From positions 16,249,434 through 16,313,433 of the forward strand of contig JAVHZZ010000008.1 in assembly GCA_036250195.1 (NCBI GenBank): a stretch of 64,000 nucleotides of DNA, given 5' to 3'. The stretch comes from Mixophyes australis. Taxonomy: Eukaryota > Chordata > Amphibia > Anura > Limnodynastidae. Positions 47,335 to 56,597 of this stretch are shown one piece after another (positions within the stretch are counted from its first letter, which is position 1; each line of letters starts with the position of its first letter). The position numbers and the translations under genes are program-made. A model generated the notes under the pieces. That model saw only the letters and a program-made list of their open reading frames with translations. It made no database searches and was not told the origin of the DNA.

Positions 47335-47520
47335 AATTATTATTATTATTGTTGATTTACAAGGTGCCCAAGTGCTGTGTAATGGACAGTGGGGAAAACA
47401 GGTCATCGATAAAACAGGGACATACAAGGTAGACAAAATAAATGCAGACATGAGAACAAAGGGTAGAGAGGACCCTGCTCATTAGAGAGCTTACATTCTA
47501 AGTGGAAGAGAGCACAGCTG
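47335..47520 (-). repeat. L2-like LINE 3' tail, reverse
   Basis: The minus strand reads 'agaatgtaagctctc...gagcagggtcctc', then 'cacttgggcaccttgtaaatc' and an (AAT)n tail at 47335. This order matches the last 180 bp of the LINE at 42500-42729, at greater divergence. Confidence 0.7.
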
Positions 47521-47524
47521 GAAC

Positions 47525-48040
47525 AAGAGGAGCGAGTGTGGCTCAGAGTGGAGATTGGGACAGTTGTGAGGGTGCATTAGTGTGAGTAGAACAGGAGGAA
47601 GTAAAGTAAATAGATGATTTTCAGAGAACATTTACAGATTTGAATGCTGGGCAAGAGACTGGTTCGGCATCAGTAGCAGCACGAGAGAAGTCTTGTGGGT
47701 GGGAGTGAGAGGTGCTCACCAGATGCCAGGAGAGTAACTGTATCTCCCCTTTAATTCCTTTAATACCTGTTCCAAAGCACTGTCAGCACAGATTGTCTTT
47801 GCATTGTGCTCTCATGTACCCCAGATGTCACAGGGCAGTCATCATTTTAAGTCCTTTGACCAAGGTCAGAATACCTATTGCAATCATTTATTTAATCTAA
47901 CTGAGAACATAAAAAAGTAGTGATGGAATCGGTGTCAAACTATTGCAGGAAAGCTGAAACAAAGTCCATACATCTAACTTGTTTATCATTACAAAGCTTT
48001 ATTTTAGAATTAAGTATTTTCCTACTGCAGATTTTCAAAC
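47525..48040. other. Unassigned sequence
   Basis: No gene or repeat is recognised. Confidence 0.35.
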
Positions 48041-48044
48041 TCCT

Positions 48045-48218
48045 GGGGGGTATATTTACCAAACTGCAGGTTTGAAAAAGTTGAGATGTTGCCTATAGCA
48101 TTCAATCAGGTTCTAGCTGTCATTTGTTTAGTACATACTACAATATGACAGAATCTGAATGGTTGCTATAGGCAACATCTCCAATTTTTCAAACCCGCAG
48201 TTTAGTAGATATACCGCC
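48045..48218. mobile_element. Palindromic MITE, same family as 44297
   Basis: Ends GGGGTATATTTACCAAACTG and its inverse (48195-48214). Inner arms 'gttgcctatagca' and 'ttctagctgtcattt' face 'gttgctataggcaac'. The fold-back covers nearly the whole element. No TTAA is preserved at the flanks. Non-coding. Confidence 0.8.
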
Positions 48219-48364
48219 TTGATATGCTTCATATAATTGTATGGTCCAGCACTGTGATCTTATCTCCTAATAAGAAAGGCCTTGCATGTGAAGCTCATGG
48301 GGGAGGGTCATTGACAAGATTGCTGTCTGAATCAAAAGTGTTAGTAGGATATAGGATCGCAGCC

Positions 48365-48687
48365 TCATCATCATTTATTTATAAAGCGCTACTGATTCTG
48401 CAGCACTGTACAGAGAACTCATTCACATCAGTTCCTGCCCCATTGGAGCTTACAGTCTAAATTCCCTAACTTACACACACAAACATACAGAGAGAGAGAG
48501 AGACTAGGGTCAATTTTGTTAGCAGCCAATTAACCTACTAGTATGTTTTTGGAGTGTGGGAGGAAACCCACGCAAACACAGGAAGAACATACAAACTCCA
48601 CACAGATAAGGCCATGGTTGGGAATTGAACTCATGACCCCAGCGCTGTGAGGCAGAAGTGCTAACCACTGAGCCACCGTGCAGCACC
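48365..48687 (-). mobile_element. SINE, near full length, reverse
   Basis: Tail at 48365, core at 48540-48600 with a deletion of the 'ccggagcacc' stretch, and tRNA-like head ending at about 48687 (CAGCACC on the plus strand). Confidence 0.92.
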
Positions 48688-48689
48688 AT

Positions 48690-49490
48690 ATTGTAGGGTC
48701 CTGTGGAGGGGACTGTGGTGCTGAAGGTGAGTTAAACTTTATATCTCATCTGGTCTTACAAGACACTACAAAAAACTTTTTTTTTTTTACATTTTTTGGA
48801 GGAACTCTTCTTTACAAAAGAAAAAACTGTTTTATTTTGAATCTTTAATTCAATTCAGGCTAATTTAATTGGGAAATCAATGGAATATTGACAGCAGAGA
48901 AAAGTGTCATGTGGCGCTCAGGTTGGTATGTGGCTAATGTTATGATCCCAGGGAAATAGTCACTACTGCCATTAATAAGGGCTCATCCAGTTGGGACAAC
49001 GTCCCGTGATATAATGCAGGATAGATAAGTGCCTCAGTCTCAATGATGTCACAAGATCCTAGTGAACATTGGCTTTGGTCACAAAATGGCTGCCTCCATT
49101 GTAGGATATGTACTTTACTTTAGATCAGGATAATTTAATTGGGAGCTAAGTGGGAAATTCAGGAGTAGGTCAATGCAGGTCATATTGGCCCACTTGACAC
49201 TGAAAATATGGCAGCAGGTACCATTCAGATTGACATGACAAATTCTTGCAGGGAATCAGGACTAAAACTGCATTAAAAACAATCTCAGTTCTGTGATAGA
49301 CTTTCTATAAACTATATGAATCATTTTTAAATTATATTGATTAAAAACAAGTTGGACGCATGAACTTGGCTTCATGTAAAGGCAAGTTTAACACTTGTGT
49401 GATTATGTAAACGAGGACAGTGCTACGTGTGATAATCTTCTTGTACAAGTTAGACAGGAGCTTTCTGTTACAACATTAAAGTGTTTAGGG
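48690..49490. other. Unassigned sequence
   Basis: No gene or repeat is recognised. Confidence 0.35.
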
Positions 49491-49496
49491 ACCTTG

Positions 49497-50060
49497 TTTT
49501 TTTTACTATCTAATACTCAGTCTGTGGCTTCTCGTTAACCTCTATTCCCCTCCTCACATCATGACACTGCCGCTGTCGCATACAGCCCTGTCCTCACTAA
49601 CACATCACTCATCTCCTGATATACTCTGTGCTGCTGGGGACCCTGCTCCTTCCACTATATAACTCTCAGTCTGTGGCTTCCTGCTGCTTCCATTCCCCTC
49701 CTTACATCATGACACTGCTCCTGTCACATACAGCCCTGTCCTCACTAACACATCACTCATCTCCTGATATACTCTGTGCTGCTGGAGGACCCTGCTCCTT
49801 CCACTATATAACTCTCAGTCTGTGGCTTCCTGCTGCCTCCATTCCCCTCCTCACATCATGTCACTGCCCCTGTCACATGCAGCCCTGTTCTCACTAACAC
49901 TTCACTCATCTCCTGATATACTCTGTGCTGCTGGAGGGCCCTGCTCCTTCCACTATATAATGCTCAGTCTGTGGCTCTTGGCTAACCTCCATTCCTCTCG
50001 TCACATCACATCACTGCCCCTGTCACATGCAGCCCTGTTCTCACTTAACAATCACACATG
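49497..50060 (+). repeat. 149-bp tandem repeat, about 3.7 copies
   Basis: The motif 'cagtctgtggct' recurs at 49518, 49667, 49816 and 49965, exactly 149 bp apart. Each unit contains 'ctcctgatatactctgtgct' and 'cactatataa'. The frames across it are repeat artefacts. The last copy is partial. Confidence 0.93.
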
Positions 50061-50228
50061 CGCACAGGACGGTGCCTCCCACAAGATCAGCTGCTTCCTT
50101 TCTGTAAATTCTCTGCGCTGCTGTGAGCATCCTGATGACTTGATTGACCACAGGTTGCTCAGTCCTTGCCCACTTGAAAACACAGGGAGACGTGGAAATG
50201 CAGATGAAAATTGATAACAAAACATCAC

Positions 50229-50486
50229 CATCGTCATTATTTATTTATTTATTTATTTATATAGCGCTACTAATTCCGCAGCGCTGTACAGAGAACTCAC
50301 TCACATCAGTCCCTGCCCCATAGTAGCTTACAGTCTAAATTTCCTAACACACACACACACAGACAGACTAGAGTCAAGTTGATAGCAGCCAATTAACCTA
50401 CTAGTATGTTTTTGGAGTGTGGGAGGAAACCGGAGCACCCGGATTAAACCCACGCAAACACGGAGAGAACATACAAACTGCACACC
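50229..50486 (-). mobile_element. SINE, 5'-truncated, reverse
   Basis: Tail with an ATTT repeat at 50239-50262, LINE-like region and core to about 50486. The tRNA-like head is missing. Confidence 0.9.
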
Positions 50487-50489
50487 GAT

Positions 50490-51715
50490 ACATGTGCTTT
50501 AATCTTTGTCAAACTCACCTTAAAATAAATATAATAGAAATAGGATATTAATCAAGATAATTGTAGTTACAACAAAACACCTTTATTTATTTATGTAGCT
50601 CAAGGACATTATTCAAAGATTCTTTTAGATAAATCTCTTTCACTTTCTAGAATCCCACCCACAGTTGTTGTGTGGATACAGCTACAGCTGAATAGGGAAA
50701 TGAAAGTCTCGGACAGTTATTGTTACAATGTTTGTACCCTGTTCAGCTGAAGAACAGTGAAAAAACTACAAACACTTACAGCAAAGAACACATTATTCTT
50801 TAGGCAAGAGATACATTCTGGCTTACACGAGCTGTTCATCTGAGAGTCTACAATGACATAGATACAGATCGCATGCAAACAATAAACGTGGGTGGGCTTG
50901 GCAAACACAAAACGGTATTATTTTACATTTCTAATCCGAGAGCCAATTTAAAAACTTTTGTTTCAACATGCTCAGGAGTTGGGGCTGTTGCAATCCACTA
51001 ATAAATGCTTTGGAATGTGCAGAACAATTTTCATTACAAAAGGCAGATAGGGAACAGTATCTGACACAGTTATAGAGTCGAATTAAAATGCTATGCCATT
51101 AAAACATTAGAGGAAAATATTTTTGCTAACGATCACCGAGGGCTGCACAACTGTTTTCGTTTACTCCCATTCAATGAGACCTCTGCATCCTCCGTTTCGG
51201 TTTAATTTGTTCAGATGCTTTCCTGGTTCCTGTTGCTATTGTCCAATAATTTTTGAACTGATGTGTTATTACTGTGTGGGAACCTGAATCCGTCTTGTAT
51301 GGTCTGATTGTCTCATACCGCACCCTCGGAGAAAGTATAAAGAACCACACAGAAAAGGGCAATAAAATGACGCCAATAGGCACAGACTCATGTCAGGCAT
51401 CACATTTGATTAAAGTGCAGGTCCTGATACTATCCACAGATCTGTCACAAGTTACTATAAGAAAAATCGTTAAGCCTAACAAGGTCCCTCCCTGTCATAC
51501 TACATCGGAAACAGGCGATTTAAGGATTTCCACCCATCGGGGAACCACAATATTCAGCCTCAAACCCTCTTGCTGGCAAAAAAATATGAACACTCAGCAT
51601 AGTCTAACGTGCTTTACAGTGAGGAGACGAAAAACAAATAATGACCATAAAATAGGATTATATATAGAATCATAATTTGAAACAAATGGAGTAACGGGAC
51701 ATGCACGCAAGGGCA
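50490..51715. other. Unassigned sequence
   Basis: No gene is recognised. A 133-codon plus-strand frame (51274-51675) has no recognisable domain or codon pattern, so I do not call it. Confidence 0.35.
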
Positions 51716-51718
51716 TAC

Positions 51719-51896
51719 CTGGGGCCGGCTGGCAAATTTTAGCCCGGGGGGCAAGACTCGACTCAGCAGCCTATTAGGAACGTTTTAAAGGGAAAAAAAT
51801 GCAGGATATTCCAGTGACCCAGCCCAAGGTAACCCAATAAGGAACCACCATGGGGGACGGATGCCCCCCCTGCTCCCCAGCTCAGCCTGCCCCTAG
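51719..51896 (+). mobile_element. hAT-like MITE, copy 2
   Basis: Collinear with 40099-40271: starts CTGGGGCCGGCTGGCAAATT, contains 'ttttagcccggggggcaag', and ends near CCTGCCCCTAG. More diverged at its right end than copy 1. Confidence 0.72.
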
Positions 51897-51991
51897 AGCT
51901 TACAATCTAATAGGCACCAAGGCCGTGGTACAAAAAGTACGGGTGTATGCTTCTACATTGCAGCCACCAAGCATGTTTCACACTAACCTCC

Positions 51992-52784
51992 TGTCACGAG
52001 CCGCGGCGGTACGCCACATCCTGGCGTGAACTAGCAGCTGGGCGTGTGCTTTAGTTTCTGTGCTCTGTTATTATCCTTGTGACATAGATGTAGGAGGGTG
52101 TAGGGACATCCTCCAACACCAGGGGGAGCTCTCATATGATTTAAACTGGTTCACTTATATTTTTATACATGCTTCCTGGTTATGTTATTACCTATGCTAG
52201 TTCTAGTAATTAATTAGCTGCCTCCTGAGGCTGATTGTCAGCCCTGTCCTCCTCTATCCTGATTGGCTCTTAGAACTATTTAAGGCAGTGAGGTCTGGCC
52301 CTCACTGATGGTTATAGCGTCCTGTCTCCAGTACTGCTGCCTGCTATTTGTTCCTGTGTTTGGTGTTTAACCTGAGATTGATTACCTGTGTATGACCTTT
52401 GCCTGTTACTGGACTCTGAACCTGCGCTTCTGACCCTGATCTACTGCCTGATCCCGGATTCTGAACCTCTGCTAGTGACCCTGATCTTACGCCTGTCCCT
52501 GGATCCTTAACCTGTGCCTGTGACCTTGACCTTTCTGCCTATACCTGACATAGCTTCTGGTGCCCTGCCCATTCCGCTGACATCTGGCCTGTCGCTTCTC
52601 TGTGTACAACCTCTTATACCTGTGCACTACCGTGTAAGCATAAACACATACTACTCTGAGCATAAGACTTGGGGGCATCTGAGTACCTGTGAGCACAACC
52701 AGTCTCTACGGGAAAGGCGGCTGCTAAAGGTGAAGACCTCGTCTACCTGTTCTATGTGTTTATGCCGCACTGGTGGCCATAACA
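51992..52784 (+). mobile_element. Solo LTR with 5-bp target duplication
   Basis: A 793-bp segment starting TGTCACGAG and ending CATAACA, flanked by a perfect 5-bp repeat CCTCC (51987-51991, 52785-52789). An inverse CCAAT box (GATTGGC, 52261) and a TATA-like TATTTAA (52277-52283) mark a promoter. Degenerate 'ctgaacct...ctgaccctgat' repeats of about 40 bp fill the middle (about 52425-52545). The start resembles the solo LTR at 35890, so the two may be distant relatives. Confidence 0.78.
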
Positions 52785-52799
52785 CCTCCCAACTGAATT

Positions 52800-53180
52800 G
52801 ATCTGGACTGAATTAAATAATTAAGGCTGATGCCACACAATGTCACAAAACACATTGTCACTAATTAAAGAACCGCTAAACTTAAAATGCTTGCTGCCAT
52901 ACACGAAAAAAGGTCACAGATATTTATGTACGTAAGTTATCATAGCTGAAAATAAAAACTGAAAGTGCTTGTCATTTATGTACACGTGCTATGCAGCTGT
53001 GAGCTACTGTTCTCTGTTATCAACCATTTACGCACAAGGAAGCTTAAAATGGCTGTCTGCACTAGGATTGCTGACAGGAAGTCCACTATGTGTAGGAAAA
53101 CATTTCCCCCACAAACAAAGTTTAAACGCAAATGTTTGCCAGTAACAGAAGTTCCTGAAACTGATATATATATATATATA
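52800..53180. other. Unassigned sequence with (TA)n
   Basis: No gene is seen. A TA run lies at 53164-53181. Confidence 0.4.
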
Positions 53181-53187
53181 TTTATAA

Positions 53188-53300
53188 ATTATTGTTATTA
53201 TTATTATCTTTAGGTGCCACAAAGGGTCCACAGCGCCGTACATGACATACAGAAAACAGTGAGCCGTAACAACGTGATACAGAAACAATAAAAAATGAAC
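53188..53300 (-). repeat. LINE 3' tail, reverse
   Basis: Minus-strand end 'gtacggcgctgtgga...tggcacctaaag' and a (TAA)n tail at about 53190-53207 match the LINE terminus at 42660-42729. Confidence 0.7.
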
Positions 53301-53434
53301 AAAAATGTATACACAGACACAGTTAAAATGGTAACGTAAATCAAATTATTACTGGGACAATGAGTGAAAGTGATGGTAGAAATCAGCGAGAAGTAGGCCG
53401 AAGCTTAAGAAAATAGGGCTAGGGAAGCAAGCCA

Positions 53435-53437
<3 letters not shown>

Positions 53438-53474
<37 letters not shown>
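53438..53474. repeat. (AT)n microsatellite
   Basis: A pure TA run of about 37 bp. Confidence 0.95.
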
Positions 53475-53476
<2 letters not shown>

Positions 53477-53479
53477 GCC

Positions 53480-54320
53480 TCATTTAGCTTGTTTGCCCCT
53501 GTATGGAAGAAGTAGGTGTATTCTACCAGTAACTAAAGGGATCACTTTTTTTAATAGCGCAAATACATAATGGTTGTTGAAAGATGATGAAGTAGAGGAC
53601 ACACAGCCGCCCCCAGAATTGTTCGGACATAGGCCTCACCACTTTAGAGCTTTTTTTCCACAAACCCTGAACCTTCCAACACGACCATTTCCAATCAGGA
53701 CAAGGTGTGACAACATGTCCATGTGACACAGACACACAATCTACCTAGATTATAATGAGTGGTAACAAAGCTTGGTACATGCTCTCTGACACAGGGGCTC
53801 TGAAAAATAATATAAGTGAATGGACTGTACACACACAGTTGGACAAATGCATCCCGTCAGGTTCAAGGTTGTCACGTTTGTGGCCGTTAATGCTCAGTAC
53901 AATGTAAGGGAGTTCTATGTGAGTGCTCACTCATGTACATACATGTACATACATGTACATACAGGCTTTGAGATTTCACTGAATGATCTAGTAAAAGTGA
54001 GGACAAAGTACTAGGTATTTTTAATGCCCGTGTACTAGGCCAAAGGCTGCAGCTTTTCTGTCTATGCCATGTAAAAGTTGCATCCATGCTCTTGCACATA
54101 TATGACATGAGCATTTCAACACGTGTCCCAGGGGGCAGGTCAGGGAATAGAAGAGGTTATAGGACAGGTGATAAATATGCTGCAAGAGAAAAACACAGCA
54201 ATAAACCACTCAAGCTCGCTGTCTCGGTGTGATCCTTCAATTCTGAATGCTGGTACTGCCGTCACCCCGGCATCGTAGTCTCCTTACAGACTGAGACACA
54301 CTACTCTGTGGCTTATATAT
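53480..54320. other. Unassigned sequence
   Basis: No gene. A small 'acatacatgt' palindromic tandem occurs at 53932-53962. Confidence 0.4.
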
Positions 54321-54323
54321 ATA

Positions 54324-54720
54324 TCTACTATATAAATGCCTAGTGGCGTGTGTGGGGAAAACCAAGCTGCAGCGCCACCTGCTGGGCAGAGTTATACACT
54401 GACCTATATATTTCTTGAAGGAGAAGTGACAGTTGGGAGTGGTTGGTGGTTGCCGGGGGTGACAGTGGGGAGTTTTTAACACCTTAAGTAGCTTGATGAA
54501 GGATGTGGCGATGAAGATGAAGGATGAGGTGATTGAGAAAAATGATGAGGTGGTGACATGTGGACAAAACCACGTTAAAAAAGGGAGCTTGCGTCGGGAA
54601 GTAACGCTCTGCCCCTGAGGAGGTCTCTGGGCTATGGCCCAAATGCATGACAAGAACCTTTTTAAAACCTTAAGTAGCTTGATTTGACTAGAATGCATGA
54701 GTATCATGCACAGGTTAACT

Positions 54721-54722
<2 letters not shown>
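54324..54722 (+). mobile_element. Helitron/Helentron-like fragment (candidate)
   Basis: Begins TCTACTATATAAATGCC, like the 5' ends of many Helitrons. Near its 3' end (about 54693) it has the hairpin TGCATGA-gta-TCATGCA, a 7-bp stem. It is followed by 'caggttaacttgtg' and a long TA microsatellite, a feature of Helentron-type 3' ends. No Rep/helicase is encoded, so it would be non-autonomous. A canonical CTRR end is not seen. Confidence 0.4.

Positions 54723-54723
<1 letters not shown>

Positions 54724-54757
<34 letters not shown>
54724..54757. repeat. (TA)n microsatellite
   Basis: TA run linking the Helitron-like fragment to the following SINE. Confidence 0.95.
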
Positions 54758-54758
<1 letters not shown>

Positions 54759-54760
<2 letters not shown>

Positions 54761-55068
54761 GCAGCACAGTGGCTCAGTGGTTAGCACTTCTGCCTCACAG
54801 CGATGGGGTCATGAGCTCAATTCCCGACCATGTCATTATCTGTGAGGAGTTTGTATGTTCTCCCCGTGTTTGTGTGGGTTTCCTCTGGGTGCTCCGGTTT
54901 CCCCCCACCCTCCAAAAACATACATGACCCTAGTCTGTGTGTGTGTATGTGTATGTTAGGGAATTTAGACTTTAAGCTCCAATGGGGCAGGAACTGATGT
55001 GAGTGAGTTCTCTGTACAGTGCTGTGGAATTAATGGTGCTATATAAATAAATGGTGATGATGATGATA
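54759..55068 (+). mobile_element. SINE, near full length
   Basis: Head GGGCAGCACAGTGGCTCAG with A and B boxes, core (54850-54920), a deletion where most copies read 'taggttaattggctgc', LINE-like 3' region and a GATGATGATG tail. Confidence 0.92.
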
Positions 55069-55077
55069 TTTACATGT

Positions 55078-55622
55078 CTCAAAATATCACTTAGTCCCTC
55101 TGCTCTGCCCTTATCTAGTCTAGGTTCCAGATTCTTTCTGGCTGCACCCGCTCTATGGAATGCCCTCACTTCTACTACAAAATGTTTTCTCAGCATCCAA
55201 ACGTTCAAACATTCCATGAAAACTGCCATCTTTGAGCAAGCTAATCAAATTCCCAAACCACCTTCTTAACCTCCCTAGGCTATTATTATTATTATTATTA
55301 TGACCACCCTTCTACACAGTTCACTCAAACTTATATTTATTCTCTTTCTACACTCAAACAACCAACTGACCCCATAACCAACCTTGTGTGACTAGATCAT
55401 ATAGCCCCACTAAGTACTTTTTTCACATTGCAATCTGGCTGGACCAACAAGTATTCTGTGCCACTTAACCTCATGCACCAAACATCTATTTTCCTATAGA
55501 TTTTAAGCTGGTGAGCAGGACCCTCTTACTTCGTTGTCCGTCTGTTAATCCCCAGTCTTGTTTTATTTCTGTGCCTGCTCCCAAACATTAAGTGCTGCAG
55601 CTATACAAATACACCTAATAAC
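55078..55622 (+). mobile_element. L2-like LINE 3' end, diverged
   Basis: The plus-strand frame (55051-55269) reads GSRFFLAAPALWNAL and FKHSMKTAIF, which fit the last residues of an L2-type RT ORF (compare 42240-42360). The 3' UTR has an interrupting (ATT)n at 55281-55300 and 'gattttaagctggtgagcag', and ends near 'gtgctgcagctatacaaata'. It is more diverged than the LINE at 41905 and is truncated at 5'. Confidence 0.75.
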
Positions 55623-55734
55623 TAAACAACAGAAAATAAAAATACTAAACATAACTCTCTTACTACAGAGACACTTTTATAAATGTGTCTATTATTCTGT
55701 CACTATAGAGTAGAGATGGTCACTGACCCCCGTG

Positions 55735-55860
55735 TTTTGGTTTTGGATTCGGTTTTGGATCTGGATTACCGTCGTGTTTTGGTTTTGGTTTTGGTTTTGC
55801 AAAACCGCCATTGCGTGTTTTGGTTTTGGTTTTGGTTTTGTTTGGTTTTGTTTTGCTATT
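55735..55860 (+). repeat. GGTTTT-rich subterminal repeats of the hAT
   Basis: 'gttttggttttgg' repeats are arranged in clusters just inside the left terminus. The non-autonomous copy keeps them at 35668-35760. Subterminal repeats in hAT elements are known to bind transposase, so that role is plausible here but not shown. Confidence 0.75.
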
Positions 55861-56106
55861 TTTTGGGAAAATCCATGTTTTTGGGCCTAAATTAACCCAA
55901 TTTAGTGCTCCAACTGTTTTAGAGACAAGTAATCTAATTGTTGAGGTAATAAATCATCCAAAAAAACAGTTTAATTCTTCGTTGGTAGGCCTATTCTACA
56001 CACAAAACAGATTGTCTTCCTCTCCATCTATGCATATTGGCAATGCAGCCATCGTCTTTGAATGTATATTACACCCTACACTTATAGTTAAATATGTAAA
56101 GAAATG

Positions 56107-56430
56107 GAAAAAGCCAGTTTGGTTTCTGTCTCTCAAGGCACCCCTCCACTTGTATAAAATACTAAAAAATTCAGCCATTATAGACTGTACAATATTAATT
56201 GACATGGAGAAAGACAGTTTGGGGTCACTCTGTCTCTCTAGGCCCCCCTCCACTTGTATAAAATACCCAAAAATTCAGCCATTATAGACTGTACAATATT
56301 AATTGACATGGAAAAAGCCAGTTTGGTTTCTGTCTCTCTAGGCCCCCCTCCACTTGTATAAAATACCCAAAAATTCAGCCATTATAGACTGTACAATATT
56401 ATGAAAAATGGACAAAGCCAGTTTAGGGTC
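56107..56430. repeat. About three 100-bp repeats in the hAT 3' region
   Basis: Units start with 'aagccagtttgg' at about 56113, 56213 and 56317 and include 'cccctccacttgtataaaat' and 'cagccattatagactgtac'. A fourth partial unit begins near 56416. They lie downstream of the transposase stop, and their sequence differs from the larger 100-bp array. Confidence 0.88.
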
Positions 56431-56597
56431 ACTCTGTCTATGACACCCTACCCTTAAGGATAAATTGCCCTAACAGCAGCCTTTCAAGATGGTATGTGAT
56501 ATGGAAATGCCACAAGTCCCTTTCCTCTTTGGGGGTAGATTGCACCCTACACTTACATAGAAAGTTTTAAAAAGATGTTATCGGCATCATCTTCAGC

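Noticed and set aside
50723..50908. Cys-containing minus-strand frame as a small secreted peptide
   Set aside because: Only 61 codons, no clear signal peptide, no supporting context.
51274..51675. 133-codon plus-strand open frame as a gene
   Set aside because: No recognisable domain or neighbouring exon, and length alone is not convincing in 64 kb of six-frame translation.
55735..55860. Interstitial telomere-like sequence
   Set aside because: The unit is GGTTTT-like, not the vertebrate TTAGGG, and it is subterminal in a hAT whose relative at 35638 has the same zone.
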